Position numbers and translations under genes: made by a program. Source: Pyrocephalus nanus (Eukaryota; Chordata; Aves; Passeriformes; Tyrannidae). Taken from it: DNA of 64,000 nt. A model generated the notes under the pieces. That model saw nothing but the letters and a program-made list of their open reading frames with translations. It was not told the origin of the DNA and made no database searches. Location of the stretch: NCBI GenBank assembly GCA_038380795.1, contig CM076259.1, positions 61,027,938-61,091,937 of the forward strand, read 5' to 3'. Of the stretch, positions 1-13,266 are shown in pieces; within the stretch, counting starts at the first letter, position 1, and each line of letters opens with the position of its first letter.

Positions 1-3000
1 GAAATAAGATTGGAGCAATAGAAGAGTCAGAAGCGCCTGCAAGTTCAAGAGAAGAGAAGCGTTATTCCAGTGGTTTAAAAGTATTATCTTTGTGCCATAA
101 AGATCCATGAGCAGAGCACAATTCAAAGCCATTTGTGAAATGAAGAGCTTTCACAAGGGAAAGCAACATCCTCCAAGCCCAAAAGTGGTTACTTTTAGTA
201 AAGTTACTGCACTGAAACTCGTATCTTCAGCTTGAAGTGTGGTTACCTCAATATAAGTAATAAGAGCTAAGAAAAAAAAAAAAAGGTCAAGTGTTTACCC
301 TCCTGCTACCTCTCTTGTTAAGCCTTGCCTCACTGCAGCAGGATTTCAGGGCTGTGAGTGGTATATGATTGTGCACTTCATGCTTTAGGTTATGGAGTGA
401 GTCAACTATAAAAGGGCAACTTAGACTGGAAGTCTACTATGGCTGTGAAAGTGTCTCATGTCTCCATGTTCTTTTAAGTTTGATAACAGCAGCAGGCTTT
501 TAAATAAAAAAACCCTCCAAGCACTATATGGCATTGAAATAGCAGATCTAATGTCATTATGTGTAAGTTGGAACAATTATCTGAAAATCATGCAGTAAAA
601 AAAGGAGGCAAAGCACTCAGCCACTGCAAATGAAAGTGCCAGAAGGGACCTAAGCCTTCATTATAGACTGATGACCTGCTAAATTACATTGCCAGAGCAC
701 ACGCAAGACCATCATTGACAGTCTAATTCCAGACTACCTCTGTGGAGAGATGAGAAATTCTTCTTTCAGCCCGTACCCAGAAAGCAGATGAAAAGAGCAG
801 TGAAAATTAAAAGCTTCATAGAGGTCTGCTGGACCATACTGATACTGCATCAGAACTTGATTAAAGAGGTTACAGGGGGCTTCATATTTCTCTGGTTGTC
901 TCAGCAGAGACAGTCTAATAAGAAATGTAATGGATAGACTGAGAGTGCACAAATAAGAACACTCACTGACCCATTAACTCTGGGAAGCCAATTTTTCTCA
1001 TACATGCACTCTTTGGAGTTGTGAGTACAAAGTGGTACAAGCGTGCTTAGCCTGGAGGGAGGTGATGGTGAGGCTGGACTGTCATTTTGAGTGCAGAGGA
1101 GAGTGGAAGATGGAAGCGTTGTTGGAGTGTATCTGCAGTTCACGGGGGACTGCAGAAGAAAGATCTATTAGCTATAATTGGCCTTGTGACAGCATGAGAC
1201 ACCAAATCCAAGCAGTTTAGCTCTGGTGTGGATCAGGGATCAGATTAATAGAGCATCACAAGGGTAAAATGGTTATCTGATTTTTTGGACAGGAGCAACC
1301 TCATGCTGTACTGTAGCTGTAGACACACACTCAGAATTTCTTGGTGGGTGCCATACGTACAACAGAGTTGTTTTCCTTCTCTGGTTCCTACTATGGGCTG
1401 GGAGCAAATTTTTTACCTTCAATATTCACACAGGGGATAGGCAGAGACCCTTCATACTCCCCTTCCCAGTTTCTCTGGAGAAATATGCTATGCTCAAAGA
1501 ACACTTTAAAAATAATGGGAAAGTATTTACAGCTTCATATACACAGAAAGGAAGAACTCAAAATATCATTTGCCTTGCAAAGGGCAACATAAGTCTCTGC
1601 AAACTCCTTCAGTTTTCCCTCAGGGTAGATGCACTGCTAGCTGTTCCTCTTATACCATCAAACCAGTCATTAAACATAGACCACACCACAGAAAATGGAA
1701 AAATAATGATGAAAGATTTTCTTGTAAATATATACTGTGTGATTATATTTAATGCTTGATTTGTTCGTGGAGAAGCTATTTTAGGTTCTGCCAAAAAAAT
1801 ATTCACCCACTCACCATAAGGATAGAAACATGGAGGATGATATTTCCAAGACGATAAAGCTGTAGGGTGAAAGAAAAGCTCTTGCAAGTAGATTGATATC
1901 AACATACCAGCACACAATAGCTGCACATTTCAAGCATACAAATACAAATCCATCACAGTTATCTTTGGGTGAGGCAGGAATCACTAATTAAAGTATATCA
2001 GTTTTCAAGCTCAGTGACTCAGATGACTGAAGAGGGATAGAAGACAACCAGATGATGGAGTTGAGATTAAAGAACATTGCAAGCAAAACAGGGGTACTGC
2101 TGGAAGCTGTTGTCCCAGGGGATGCCTGGCTGATGATAACAAAGTGAGTGGGCCATAGAAAGAACAGCCCTATCAGGTCATTTGACAAGAGGAGCATGGA
2201 AAATGGGGTACCACTGGACAAACAGTTGTATAGCAGTTTCCCCTGAGTTGTGGCCAAGGGTTTTTTGATTGACTGGCCTTAAACAACCACTGCAACTACA
2301 TGGTCCGAAGACAATGCTCACTGTGGGATAAACACATTCACTGCAGCACTCAGAAGGGTACCTCCATATATTGTTTCACCAAGGAGACAGCAGTGCCAAA
2401 GACACCTTTTTGCCTCAGTATGAGCCATCCAGCTCTCTTGGATAGTGTCAAGGAGATTCTAAGCCATCCACATTGAAATCACATTGTTTTTCACAAGTGG
2501 ATTTTCTATAAGTAGGTAGCACCTCATGTCAACACTTCACCACAACTTCATTTGCAAAGGTCCCAGAAGCCCACTTGGTGAGATGATCTGATCTGGTACA
2601 CTCACTGAGGTATCCTTTGCACATTAAAGCAAGGCTTTGTGAAGACACAATCAAATTTCAAAGCACTCAGCAACAGAATGCATTTTGTCAGCTCAGTGAC
2701 TCTGAGGGCAGCAGTCCCACCACGGCATTTGGGTCACACTCCAAGGCGACACTGCCTCTTCTGCTGGGGCTGATGTAGAGTTGTGATACACCAAGCAAAC
2801 AGGTGTATCTGTGTAGAGGTGTGGTTTATGAGGGTGCAGCCTCTATGGGGATGCAAAGGTCAAAGATAGGAAAGGAAGGATGGAGCACTAGCTGCTAAAT
2901 CAGACCACTTTTACTCCACAGGATGAGACATGCCTAAGTATTGTGCACCGTGGCAATGACATCATTAGTATAGTATCTGTCACAGAGAAACATGGAATCT

Positions 3001-4472
3001 TCAAAATGGCAGGAGGAGAAGCAAGGTTCCTCATAGCAAAGAGTGCTAAATGACAAACACACATGGAATTCCATTTCAAAGGGTAGTGGTTTAAATCAGA
3101 CTTGTGCTATGGCATTTTCCTGGATCCAGGCACCAGGCAGGACTGCTGGGCAGGAAAAAGAAGAGTCTGACATGGGCAGGCATCCCAGAGATTAATGTCT
3201 TCTTTAAAGTGATGCAGCAATGATGAAGATGTTTTCTTTACCATCATTCCTGCCTTAATATGTAAGACTTGATCTGGACAGCCCTCATAAAGCTAAAAAA
3301 AGAAATAGAAATTTTCCTGTCATTGCAATGAACTTCATTTCGCATCTTTACTTTGTAATTTGGATTGACATTTTCTAGCCAGTAACTGTCAAACAACAGA
3401 GAATCATGTTACTGTGATTCATATACTACTGTGATTTTTTTTTTCAACTGGAGACAAAACAGCAGCATTTTCAGACGGAGTTAATTCTGCATTAAACACG
3501 ATTATTTCTTTTTATGTGTCTCCAGAAATTATGAAATAAGTTTTCATATACATCCTTACTTAGAAACATCAGAATGTGTGCCAGCTCTATGTCTTCTGAA
3601 TAACAAAATTACTATGTTTGGAGCGAAACTTAGATTACAGCAGTTTAATTAAGACAGTTATGGAAAAGTGAACAAATATCAGAGAAAACATTCATCATTA
3701 AATGAAACACAAATTGCTACATTTTGTTTTGATAATTCTTGTATTTGGCAGGGGAAGACATGTCCTAGACAAATGCAGTTTTCTTCCTGCTATTCCTAAA
3801 GTGGAGCTGTATTTAAAGGTACAAGCAAAATGGGTTTTAATCATAATATTGGGCTAAGCAAGTGTAGCCTAGAGCAGAAGCGAGAGTATATGATATCTCT
3901 TCAGAAGTGGCCCCTCTTCCTTCGCTATGTGCAGATCCAGTGTTAGAAAGTCTGGCTCTCTATTACTTTCCAGCATAAAATGAGGAAACCAAGCTGCTTT
4001 TGTAGGAAGGGATATTAGTATTATAATTCAGCTAGTGAAATTAAAATTTCTTATCCTGGGGGGAACTTCAAAGCACTGGCATTTAGGTTTCATCCTACAT
4101 CACAAAAGAAAAAAATACTGTACTTTGACTGTTCTTACATATTCTGGTTTATTTTGTTTCAATTGTCTCTGAAATAAATGAGCGCAGTAATAAACTGAAA
4201 TGTTACAATTTTTGTCTAACTAATATTTTGATAATTTTTCTCAAATATTATGACAGCTATGGTACGGGACTGTGAATAAATTTAATTTCTTTCAAATAGC
4301 ATTTACTGGCAGAATGCTATTACTTTTACAATTATCGACAAACTCTGATCAGAAATAAACTGATCTGTTAATGGTGAATGAACAGATGTATTTCTCCACC
4401 AGTGACACATGGTCAGGCCATGCTTAAACCTCACCTAGACTTAGAATAAATGTGGTTACAGAGTGATGCTAT
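1..4472. other. Unannotated noncoding stretch
   Basis: No gene, RNA gene or recognisable mobile element was found. All reading frames are broken by frequent stops; the longest open frames are about 90-105 codons on the minus strand (1609-1926 and 1988-2257) and resemble nothing I know. Minor low-complexity tracts are an A run at 272-284 and a T run at 3435-3444. The last kilobase is AT-rich. It reads like intronic or intergenic DNA. Confidence 0.6.
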
Positions 4473-4528
4473 TGTTATAAGTTAGTATAAGAATTTAGAC
4501 AACTCAATTCCAATTAAACATTGATAAA

Positions 4529-4534
4529 TTTATT
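4529..4534 (-). terminator. AATAAA polyadenylation signal in the LTR
   Basis: AATAAA on the minus strand about 75 bases downstream of the LTR TATA box, the expected position at the end of R. It could terminate minus-strand transcripts. Confidence 0.5.
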
Positions 4535-4605
4535 AAGCAAGCGATAATAAAGCAAAACAGCGCTGGGTGGCCTCCGAGGCACACTCCGAAATGAAGTCAG
4601 TGTCT

Positions 4606-4614
4606 CTTTTTATA
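4606..4614 (-). promoter_or_regulatory. TATA box of the solo LTR
   Basis: TATAAAAAG on the minus strand, in the middle of the LTR. It would drive minus-strand transcription starting near 4580. Activity is unknown. Confidence 0.55.
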
Positions 4615-4891
4615 CGTGCTCGTGGCTGTTAAGTACATGTTAAGTGCTGTCTGGCACTGGCTTTTCGGATGTAAATCTGTTCCTGGCTTGAGTTCCGTGG
4701 TTTGGTAAGTGGTCGTCTAGTAGTTAACAGAGATGAAAAGGTGCAGTTCTTATCAGTTGTTTATTGACGCTTGATTAGCAAGCTGTCTATGAAAACTCCT
4801 CTTGTTTAATTACAACAAAAAGTTTCTGACTCTCTACATAAGATTTTATGAACAAAGTTAACCCTTCTATTACACTATCACACACGGGACA

Positions 4892-6100
4892 TTGGGTTCT
4901 CCCTGGATGAGACCATGCCAGCCCCATGGACTTCACCAGAAGGAATGCCTGTTCACATCATCATCTGCTCCAACAATGAATTCTCCATTTTTGACTACCT
5001 ACTTTCTACTAATGAAGCTATGAAAGGAGAAATAAAGAAAAGGAGGAAAACGATATTTAATACTCCATGTGTCTGAAATATCCCTTTCCTTAATGTTCTT
5101 CATGTTTCTTCCTGCCTCAGCAAAGTCTTTCTGAGGCCTGTATTCCAAAAAGCATATTGACTGCAATGTGCTCCTCCCTAGTCTGTGACTGATCTTGGTT
5201 TTTCCTCTGTCTGTTTCTTTGGGTGTAAATGCACTACCATTACACTTTAAGGCCCTCAGGGTACACAGCTATTATCTGTCACACCCCATTTACCACCTAT
5301 CTTTTTGGCTATCAGCAGTGCTACCTAAATAATAAAGAAGATAGTAACAGCAGAGTCAAAAGAAAAGAAAAGGAGGCACAAATATCCAGAAAATGAGTAG
5401 AAAGGAAGAGTGAGGAAGGAAGCAGGGGCTGAGGACAGAAGGAAGTGAAAAATTCCCTAATCCTGGCCTTCCAGGGGGACACAGGTGCTTCAGACTTTCT
5501 ACATGGAGACACTGGTCCCAAGTCATGACCACTTCCAGTACAGGTTCTTAACAAAGGTGCCCATACTGGGAGCATGGTCAGCACAGGCTGCCTTGGTGGA
5601 GGGAAGGAAACATCAGCCCACACTGTAAGGAGTGAACTGGAGCCAACCTGCCAAGTGGGCAGCACCCACCTCCCACAACACAGGCTCAGAGGGCCACAGC
5701 CATGGGTAGCACTTCCCAGTGCAGAAAGCAGAAGTGAAATTTCATCCACCGTTGGAGGAAAAAAAGCACAAAGCTTTCAGAAAGGGAGAATTTTTCTTGC
5801 CATGTCCCTGGCAAGAAAATATCCCTAATCTCTATCAGTGCTCCTGGATGTACTAAATGAACATAATCAATTGGTAATCCAAAGTCAAAGGACGAAATGA
5901 AGAATTGTTCAAGTTTAAATACTGGGAAATCACCTAACTCTTGAGGAAACAAGTGAAAAAATACCTAAACAAGTCTTTTACATGAAAGTCACTGCTTCTC
6001 TTTTCCTTTACATGATTGCTAGGTAATGCATATGTAATTTCAGGCTCAGATGAGGTCTGATTACGCCTATGTTATCATGGGATACTTGGTATTCCACCCT
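4892..6100. other. Unannotated stretch with purine-rich segment and hairpin
   Basis: No gene recognised. 5330-5450 is purine-rich on the plus strand; its complement gives a Leu/Ser/Pro-rich open frame (5321-5749, minus, 142 codons) that looks like a composition artefact. An 11-bp perfect inverted repeat lies at 5792-5819 and is listed separately. Confidence 0.55.
5792..5819. repeat. Perfect 11-bp inverted repeat (hairpin)
   Basis: TTTTCTTGCCA (5792-5802) and TGGCAAGAAAA (5809-5819) are exact reverse complements separated by a six-base loop TGTCCC. The stem is too short for a typical microRNA precursor. No neighbouring gene suggests a role. Confidence 0.8.
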
Positions 6101-6126
6101 AAAAAAAAAAAAAAAAAAAAAAAAAA
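6101..6126 (+). repeat. Poly(A) tract, 26 A
   Basis: An uninterrupted run of 26 adenines. It could be the tail of an old retroposed copy, but the sequence just upstream is not a family I recognise. Its length suggests a polymorphic mononucleotide repeat. Confidence 0.95.
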
Positions 6127-9100
6127 GAGCAAAGGATGAGAAAAGTTCTCCTAAGGAAAGGGGATTAAAATACTTTTTTAAAAAAATTATGTTAGTGAGC
6201 AGACACCAAAGAGCAGCAGAAGTGCAAAATGGATCTGGCACTCCAGGAGAGAACATATCTGTCCTGACCATCTACTGTATCACTAACTACCATGTTCTGG
6301 ATGGTAATAGGCAGGGACAATCAAGGCTGGAAGCTGCACTGAAAACAGTTTCTCAGAAGTGACTAGGACAAATACCAAAATTAGGAGACCTGTGAAAAAA
6401 CTGAGAATTATGAGAAAAAAATGGTAATGAAACAATAATAGCTTGCATGTATCTAACGACTCCTGGCCCAAAGGAACCCACAAGATTTTGCAGCATAATA
6501 AAGACACTAATTAAGAGACGTCATTTTACCCAGCACTGAAATGGAGCTGCCCCTTGTGTTAGTCTGTAGTTGGTAACAATTATTAACAACACAGAATCAG
6601 TAGTGCAAAACTGCTTGGGTCTGGAAGTATAAAATAGTACCAAAGCTATCTGAAGCATGTGGTACTCGGGTCACTCAACTTGATTTCAAGTTTGATTAGG
6701 AAGGTAGTTTGAGTTTATCTCTTCAAAAGCTGTGTTATTAGGAACCAAATTTTTTGAAGTCTGCAACACAGAGATGTCTGTGCCTGAACAATTTTCCCTG
6801 GCTCCTCTTACAGACAAAGGGAAGCGGGTAATTTTAGGGCATAATTCATGTCATTGACAACAGAGACTTATTTTAAAACGAGATGAATCACATCCTAAAA
6901 TTATAATCATCTTCTGGCTATGAGGGAGTCCTGGCACATAGTTTGAATGTGAACAGCTTTATTGTAAATTTCTTTATTTCTGTCCAACGAAGACCACTTG
7001 ATGTATATACACATTAGATGTTGTGTGCAAGACACCAGACTTTACTGGGTTGATTTTTTTTTTATTATTTTAATGAAAAGAAGAAAACCATAGCAAAATT
7101 AAAGTGTCTGCAAAATAGCAAGTGTATGCTTTTCTGATCACCATTTACACTTAAGGTGATGGCTATATTTTTTTGCACTCCTCACCTTCATATTTCCTGC
7201 ATTCCAACATTCTTCTGTTTTCTCTACAAGTGCATGCTATGAAGGTGGATGCAGTTCTCTAAGTGACAAATCACCATATTATGAGAGAAAGAAGAGTTCA
7301 AGATACTTGGAGAAACACTATAAAGGCCACAACCCCCTTTCCTCCACCCACTCCCATTTTATTTTCCTTTTCTTGGAGTTTAAGATCAAAATAGTAACTG
7401 TTTGGGGGGGCATAGCCAGTGGCAAGAACTGCCAAAGCATGATCTTAGTAGAGCAGTAATTTAGGGGAATGAGGAGAAATCTAGTAGGCAATTTCTGAAA
7501 GAAGAAATAACTGCAACAAAAAATAAGTTTTCTAGAACAAACTTTGATGTGTTTCAGGAATCATCTGTGATTTTAACAAGCCATGTTACTGAGTAGGGCA
7601 AACAATACCTAGCTGAGCCTTGCTTTCATGCCTTTGATCTTATTCTTCCAAAAAGGAAGTATTGTGTGTAAAAATCAATATTTCTACATGTTCTGTGAAT
7701 TTAGTGACCTGGATAAATAATAAAAATTACAATATTAACTCCCCAGAGTTGGCATGAGAAATAGTGTCTTTAGCATCTGGCCTGATCCTTGACAAAATGG
7801 AAAAATTACTCATTTTTTAAAGCTTTTTAGTATTTTGGAGACTTACTGTTTTCTTCGAGCTTTACCTTTTTCAAGAGTACTAAATGGGATTGTTTTTGAA
7901 TATAAATGAACAAATATGTTCAACATTTAGATGATGCAAAAAGGAGTATCTAAGCGTTGCCTCCAAGGAGCTGATTCAGCAGATGCAACCAGAAGTATTA
8001 CAGAAAGAATCTTCTGCAAATTCCTTTCAAAAACTACAATGACATTTAAGCCTTCATATTCATTTACATTTACAAGAAAAGCTTGCACAGTAGGTGGATA
8101 ATTTCTCTGCTAAATATATAGCTATATATATTGTCCAGTAGTCTTGCAGCAAATGGATGAAGTTCATTATATATAAAGATATGATAAAACTGAACCATAT
8201 TCTGTGAGGTAGGGTGCAATGAAAAAGCAGATACGAGGCAATGTGGAAGTCTGTCAAGAAGTATTGTTATGAAGATCCAGAATGATTTTTTAAAATGTAT
8301 TCAGAACAGATGGCATGATACGTCCATGTCCTCTGTGCAAGAGAGATCAGAAGCTGGAAGAATGGTGCATTTTCATTTCATTAGATTTGGGTCATCTGGC
8401 TGTGGTGGGAGATTTTGAACTGAGGAAATCCCGGTCCTCACAGAGCCCTCATGACTCAAAGCATCTCAGTCCTCCCTGGTTTTTTACAATGAATCCATGC
8501 AGAAGTCACAAATCCACCTTTTCCTTGTTTTGCTAGTGTATCCTATCTCTGCATATTCTGCATTTTTAACTTGCTCTTGAAAAGCTGGACAACAAACATC
8601 ATCATTAAATAACAATTTGCTAGTCAGGTCCTGCTTAAATTTTTTAAGTGCTCTTACAAACTTTCATAAATAATTTTTTTTCCTGGCAAAACCATCGGAG
8701 CCATTGTCATCACCATTTTACTGATGCTGCTACCAATCTCTGACATGTATAGAAACTAAGGGACCTGCTCAGTTCTACAAGAGAAACTAGTATAGAAGAT
8801 AGGGCTAAAATTCAGGAATGTCTCTCACTCTTCTTCCAGGATGATGATCACAGTTTTTCCTTTTCTTGTTTGAAAATCAAACATGAGGAAAAGAAATAAA
8901 AGCCATAGTCAGCATTGAGGACTAATTCACTAATAATATGAGAACTGTAATAGCTGCAGTCCTGAAGACACTGGAGAGGAGCAGGAGTCCTATAGGCTTT
9001 CCAGGGGATGTGGAGGACCCTGTGGTTATAGGAAGGGTGGCAAAAGACTAAGCAAAATAGCCAAGTACAGAACACAATGGAAGAAAATACGAAAGCTGCA

Positions 9101-10672
9101 GTCCAGGAATTAGAATGGTGAACACGTGCTAGGACCAATGCATCTCCTCCTTCCATACATCATGTGACATTACAGTCACCATGGGCCAAAACCATGAAAG
9201 GGATTTTGGCATCTAAAAAACATTCCTAGGGAGAGCTAAAATGTAGTGCCTCAAAATAGGCCAGTTCATTAAGTTTTGGGGCAGGGTACAAAATCACCTG
9301 AAGAAACTCTAAAGGGGAGAAAGTATCCTCCTTCAGACACAGATACCTACATGAAGCCAGGATTCCCACCAGTCACCCACACAAAGAGATCACTTTAGGG
9401 CTGACAGCTGCCTTAGTCTTTTACAAGAAACTGCAGAGCAGAATCCTTGCCATTTTCATAAGGGGTAAGAGTAAATTCTCCCTTGTGCGGGAAGTAATGG
9501 GTCACGGTACTACCATGAAACAGTGCAGATTCTTGCATTTCTCTCTTTCCAAGACAGTGCCTTAGTCACAGAGCTGAAAATAAGTGGGGAGAAGGATGGC
9601 ATCCCTCATTTTTGCCTGTGTTATAAAAACATGAGGTCTCTGCTGCTGAAAGACGAGAACATGTCAGTCTCACCCTGTGGTTCAGAAATTTCAGTGTCCA
9701 TACGGAGAGGATGCCTGAGGCTCCAGCTCCAGCTGTGTATTCTATATGAATGTATCCCTGGGCAAAACTGTACATTGGGTGAGATACAAAGACTGAAACC
9801 AGGCATGCTACCGAGGTAAATTACAGCACTGCGTTATCTGCACACACTCCCCATGGAACTGGAGGTTAGAAAATGCACACACACCCCTCCCACCCCAAAA
9901 TCATCACTGCAGCTGTAAACTAGAGGCACAGATCTGCCCATCCCAAGAGTGGTTGTCCTCACAGGCCTACCCAAAAACGGTAAAGTACATTCTGTTTGCT
10001 GCACACAGGAGATGCACAGGCAGTCTCACACAATCTCAGCCTGAATACAAGATCTTAACCCAGCCCTCATCAGCAGGGGGACTTCCCTTACATTCTGCAC
10101 ATATATAGAAATAACAAGTGTGTTCCTGTGTCAGAGCAGTCTAAATAACTTAAAGGTTTAGAGACAAGTGACACCATCTAACAAACTGGTTACTGCGTGC
10201 AAGAACTCAGAACCTTTGTCAGGTCCATTTAAGTCCTTCTCTTCTTGTCTGTTGTTGTACCCAAATCTCAAGCCAAAGCATGTTGTCACCCTTGGAGTAT
10301 ATTAATTCAGGTCAAAATTGAGATTAATGATCCTTTTCCAAGAAATTACACATTCTAGTGTAGTACTTGGTCTGAAGGCCAGTTTAGCCATGTTGTAGTG
10401 TTCTGAGTCCTCTGGAAAATTATCTGATGTATCACTGGATAGCAGCCCAGGAGAATTTTGATTTTGGCTAGGATTATTAATACTTATTCTGAATGATGGA
10501 TTAGCTACATTATGCACTTCATACTTCTCATAAAACTTTCGCTAGTAAATCAAGAGGGATACAGCCTCTTATATACTTCATCTAATGAAATATAGATTAG
10601 TCTGGGGGTAGATTTTTGGATGCCCATTTGATGACAGTTAGTCTGTACTTCTTCTCACCAGCCCTTTTTGTT
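6127..10672. other. Unannotated noncoding stretch
   Basis: No gene, LTR or CR1 tail was recognised. A short TA-rich patch lies at 8115-8175. Open frames stay at or below about 102 codons and do not look protein-like. Confidence 0.55.
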
Positions 10673-10709
10673 AAAAAAAAAAAAACAAAAAACAACAACA
10701 CAAACAAAT
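10673..10709 (+). repeat. A-rich / (CAA)n low-complexity tract
   Basis: Thirteen adenines followed by irregular CAA and CAAA units. Simple low-complexity sequence. Confidence 0.9.
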
Positions 10710-13189
10710 CACAAACCCCTCAGTAGCATACATCCATTATAAAGGTATTAGGTATTAGCACAAGGATATTTCTTGGAGTTAAAGTGGGAGATTGTTTTTC
10801 ACATGCAAGCGGGTGAGTACCTGGCTCAGATTATAAATTGCCACTAAATTGCAAAGCAATGTCCTGAATGTCCTTCTTACTGAAATCCTACAAACACATT
10901 AAGCACACTTGGTTCCCTAGGGTTTATCCCATATGGAAGCTAACCTTGTAATGCTGTCAGTAAGTACTGACAGAGCACAGCTTACACATAACCAGTGAGT
11001 TCTAATTACAAATCAAGGATACCCACACACACGAGGTGGGCATAAGAAACTGGAGATTAATACAGTTTTGCTTGTGTTCTGTGTAAATTGTCCAACCCTC
11101 ACTTCAAAGCATTTGAGTCTCATTTTTCACATGTACATGATTACTGACTTCAGCTTGGTGTAAATCAGGACCAAAGCAGGGGCAAGTGAGGTCTTGCAGG
11201 AGCATCTCTCTCTGCAGAAAGGAAGCATGCAGCCCAGCTGTCAGATGACAGAAGTGGAAAACAGAGGAACAGGAAGCTCTCTTGCCTGCCCTCCAAGAAG
11301 CTTGCTCTGACCAACTAACAACTTCCCAACTCCCAGCACCCAACCCCTGATGCTTCTCGTGCACAGATGAGACAAGGAGTGATGCTCAGGCTGATAATAT
11401 CTGCAGTGTCTCAGTACAGTCAGCTGGATTAGGCTACAAAGATTACCAAGGGCTTTTTAAAGGTGCCATCAAAGCTGGTTGGGGGGCAGGTAAAAAGGTA
11501 GTGGTGCAGGATGGGAGAATAAAGAGAAGAGAGGATGGAAACCTCTGGTAAAGAAAATGGCAAAGCAGGAGAGGATGTGTTGAGTAAGAAAGGAGATAAA
11601 GAGGCCCCTGGAGCAGTATAGCAAAGGGCATATGCAGAGGCCAGGACAGATGCCAACCACTGCAGGTCCATTTTATGGTGGAGTCAGTGTAATGATACCT
11701 CACAAGAGTTGTTGTGTGTCCCAGGAAAATGTTACGGGACAGACTATGAAACCACAGAGCAGCCCCTTACTCTGCTGATAGTTGTGAGGGTAGTTAAGGA
11801 CTGAAGCAGAGCTCACCTACACTGTAAAAAAACATAGAGTAAGTAGTTCATCAGAGTGGCTGAAAGCTGGAGAGGGCATATTAAAGGGCAGCTCCATTCT
11901 CCCTAAAGAACATAATAGAGAGACAATAGAGATGTCCTGAGAGGCCAGTCAGACATGCTAGAAGAGCACATTTCCAATTGTCTACTCATATGAAAGGTAA
12001 CGGGTGTCACTCACAATCAAGCTTATAGAAACAATGCACTGTTGCTTTGAGCATGATATTTCTTGCCCAGTTCAGATAACAGAAGCCTCATCACAGGTTT
12101 CATTCCTCACAGGAAGCATTTTTTTAGGTTCAATTTTTTAGGTGCAAAACATGTTCAAGTACAGTAGTTCATACTGCCTAGGCCCATGGAAAATTCTTTG
12201 CAATGAAGTTTGAGAATAAATAATATTATGAGGAAACCCATATTTCTTTACTGCAATTTGCTACTGCAGGGAACATTTCAAATTTGTTCCCCTAATCTCC
12301 ATGGATCTTGAGGGATCTGTACATATCCTAAAACCACCAGAAGAAGAAGACCACCACTTCTCTGGCTCTCAGAGAAGATGACAAAATGATCTGCCGCCCC
12401 CCCTCTGCTTTGAGGAGCCATAGTAAGCATTCAACAATCCACGTACAGCTTTTCAGTGCAATCAGAGGCTTCTCTTGGAAAGAGGAAGAGGCTATTTTTG
12501 ATACCTTTCTCTCGTGGTTTTATCTTGAATCACTGCCATTTCCCTGGTCAATTTGAAAATATTCCAGTCTTTAATATATAATCCTCTCCAGACTTGTCAT
12601 ATATTAAGTGTTCAAGTCCTAGATGTATGTGTTCCTGAAGACTCTCTTAGAGGGAAATTAAATTCCAAACTCATTTTATTGTCTTCTGCTTTCTTTCTCT
12701 TCCTGATTGTGGTTAAGAACTTGCCTATCTATTTATTTTTAACTTAATTATTTGCTGTGCGTTCCTGTGGTTATTTACATACACAAAACTGCATCAATTT
12801 AAACACTAAACACAGAACAGGATCATATGTAAACTTCTCAAAAGTGAGGCCAAATTTCAAGACTGAATCCAAATAGAACTTTTCACCAGAGCACAACTGC
12901 TACCAAGAAAAAAAGAAAAAAACCAGCATTAATGAACAAAGTTTTCCTCAAAGAATTAAGTAAATGGCAAAAGGAATAAATGACAAGGCTGACATTTTAA
13001 TAGAGAACTTTCCCTCTGAGTCACAGCTGTGGGTTGTGAATTGTATTGAGCTTATGTTCAAAGGATGTTGATTAACTTTTTTTCAAATTGCTCAGCAGCA
13101 TATACTATTTAAAACACTTATCTTGTGTCCATAAGCTGTTTCTTCTCCTTTTTTTAAGGTGTGATTTTTGCAATTTCTTAAGAATTTTT
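10710..13189. other. Unannotated noncoding stretch
   Basis: No gene or repeat family recognised. 11460-11640 is purine-rich on the plus strand, which produces several overlapping minus-strand open frames rich in Ser, Leu and Pro; I regard these as artefacts. A C-rich run occurs near 12395. Confidence 0.55.
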
Positions 13190-13266
13190 GGTGGGGGTTT
13201 TTTGTTTGTGGTTTTTGGTTTGCTTGTTTGTTTGTTTGTGTTTCTTTTTGTCTTTGTTTTTGTTTT
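13190..13266 (+). repeat. (TTTG)n / GT-rich low-complexity tract
   Basis: T- and G-only or nearly so across about 75 bases, with a (TTTG) core at about 13222-13240. Hydrophobic or Lys/Gln/Thr-rich open frames crossing it on both strands are by-products of this composition. Confidence 0.92.

Larger units (their letters stand above)
4473..4891 (-). mobile_element. Solo LTR of an endogenous retrovirus (ERVK/alpharetrovirus-like layout)
   Basis: Read on the minus strand the block begins TGTCCCGTGTGTG and ends CTTATAACA, so it has TG...CA ends with short TGT/ACA inverted termini. Inside, in the right order, are a TATA box (TATAAAAAG, plus-strand 4606-4614) and an AATAAA polyadenylation signal (4529-4534) about 75 bases downstream, as expected for U3-R-U5. 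It holds more CpG dinucleotides than its flanks. No TGG-type primer binding site follows the U5 side and no gag or pol sequence is nearby, so it is probably a solo LTR left by recombination. I could not find matching target-site duplications (GCTAT on one side, TTGGG on the other), so the ends may be off by a few bases. The family name is not certain. Confidence 0.72.

Noticed and set aside
1988..2257. Minus-strand open frame with hydrophobic stretches, and coding-looking text up to about 2960
   Set aside because: Frames break repeatedly and I recognise no protein; a decayed retrocopy is possible but unsupported without a search.
5321..5749. 142-codon open frame on the minus strand
   Set aside because: It covers a purine-rich stretch whose complement lacks stops; the product is Leu/Ser/Pro-rich with no motif, and a competing frame runs on the other strand.
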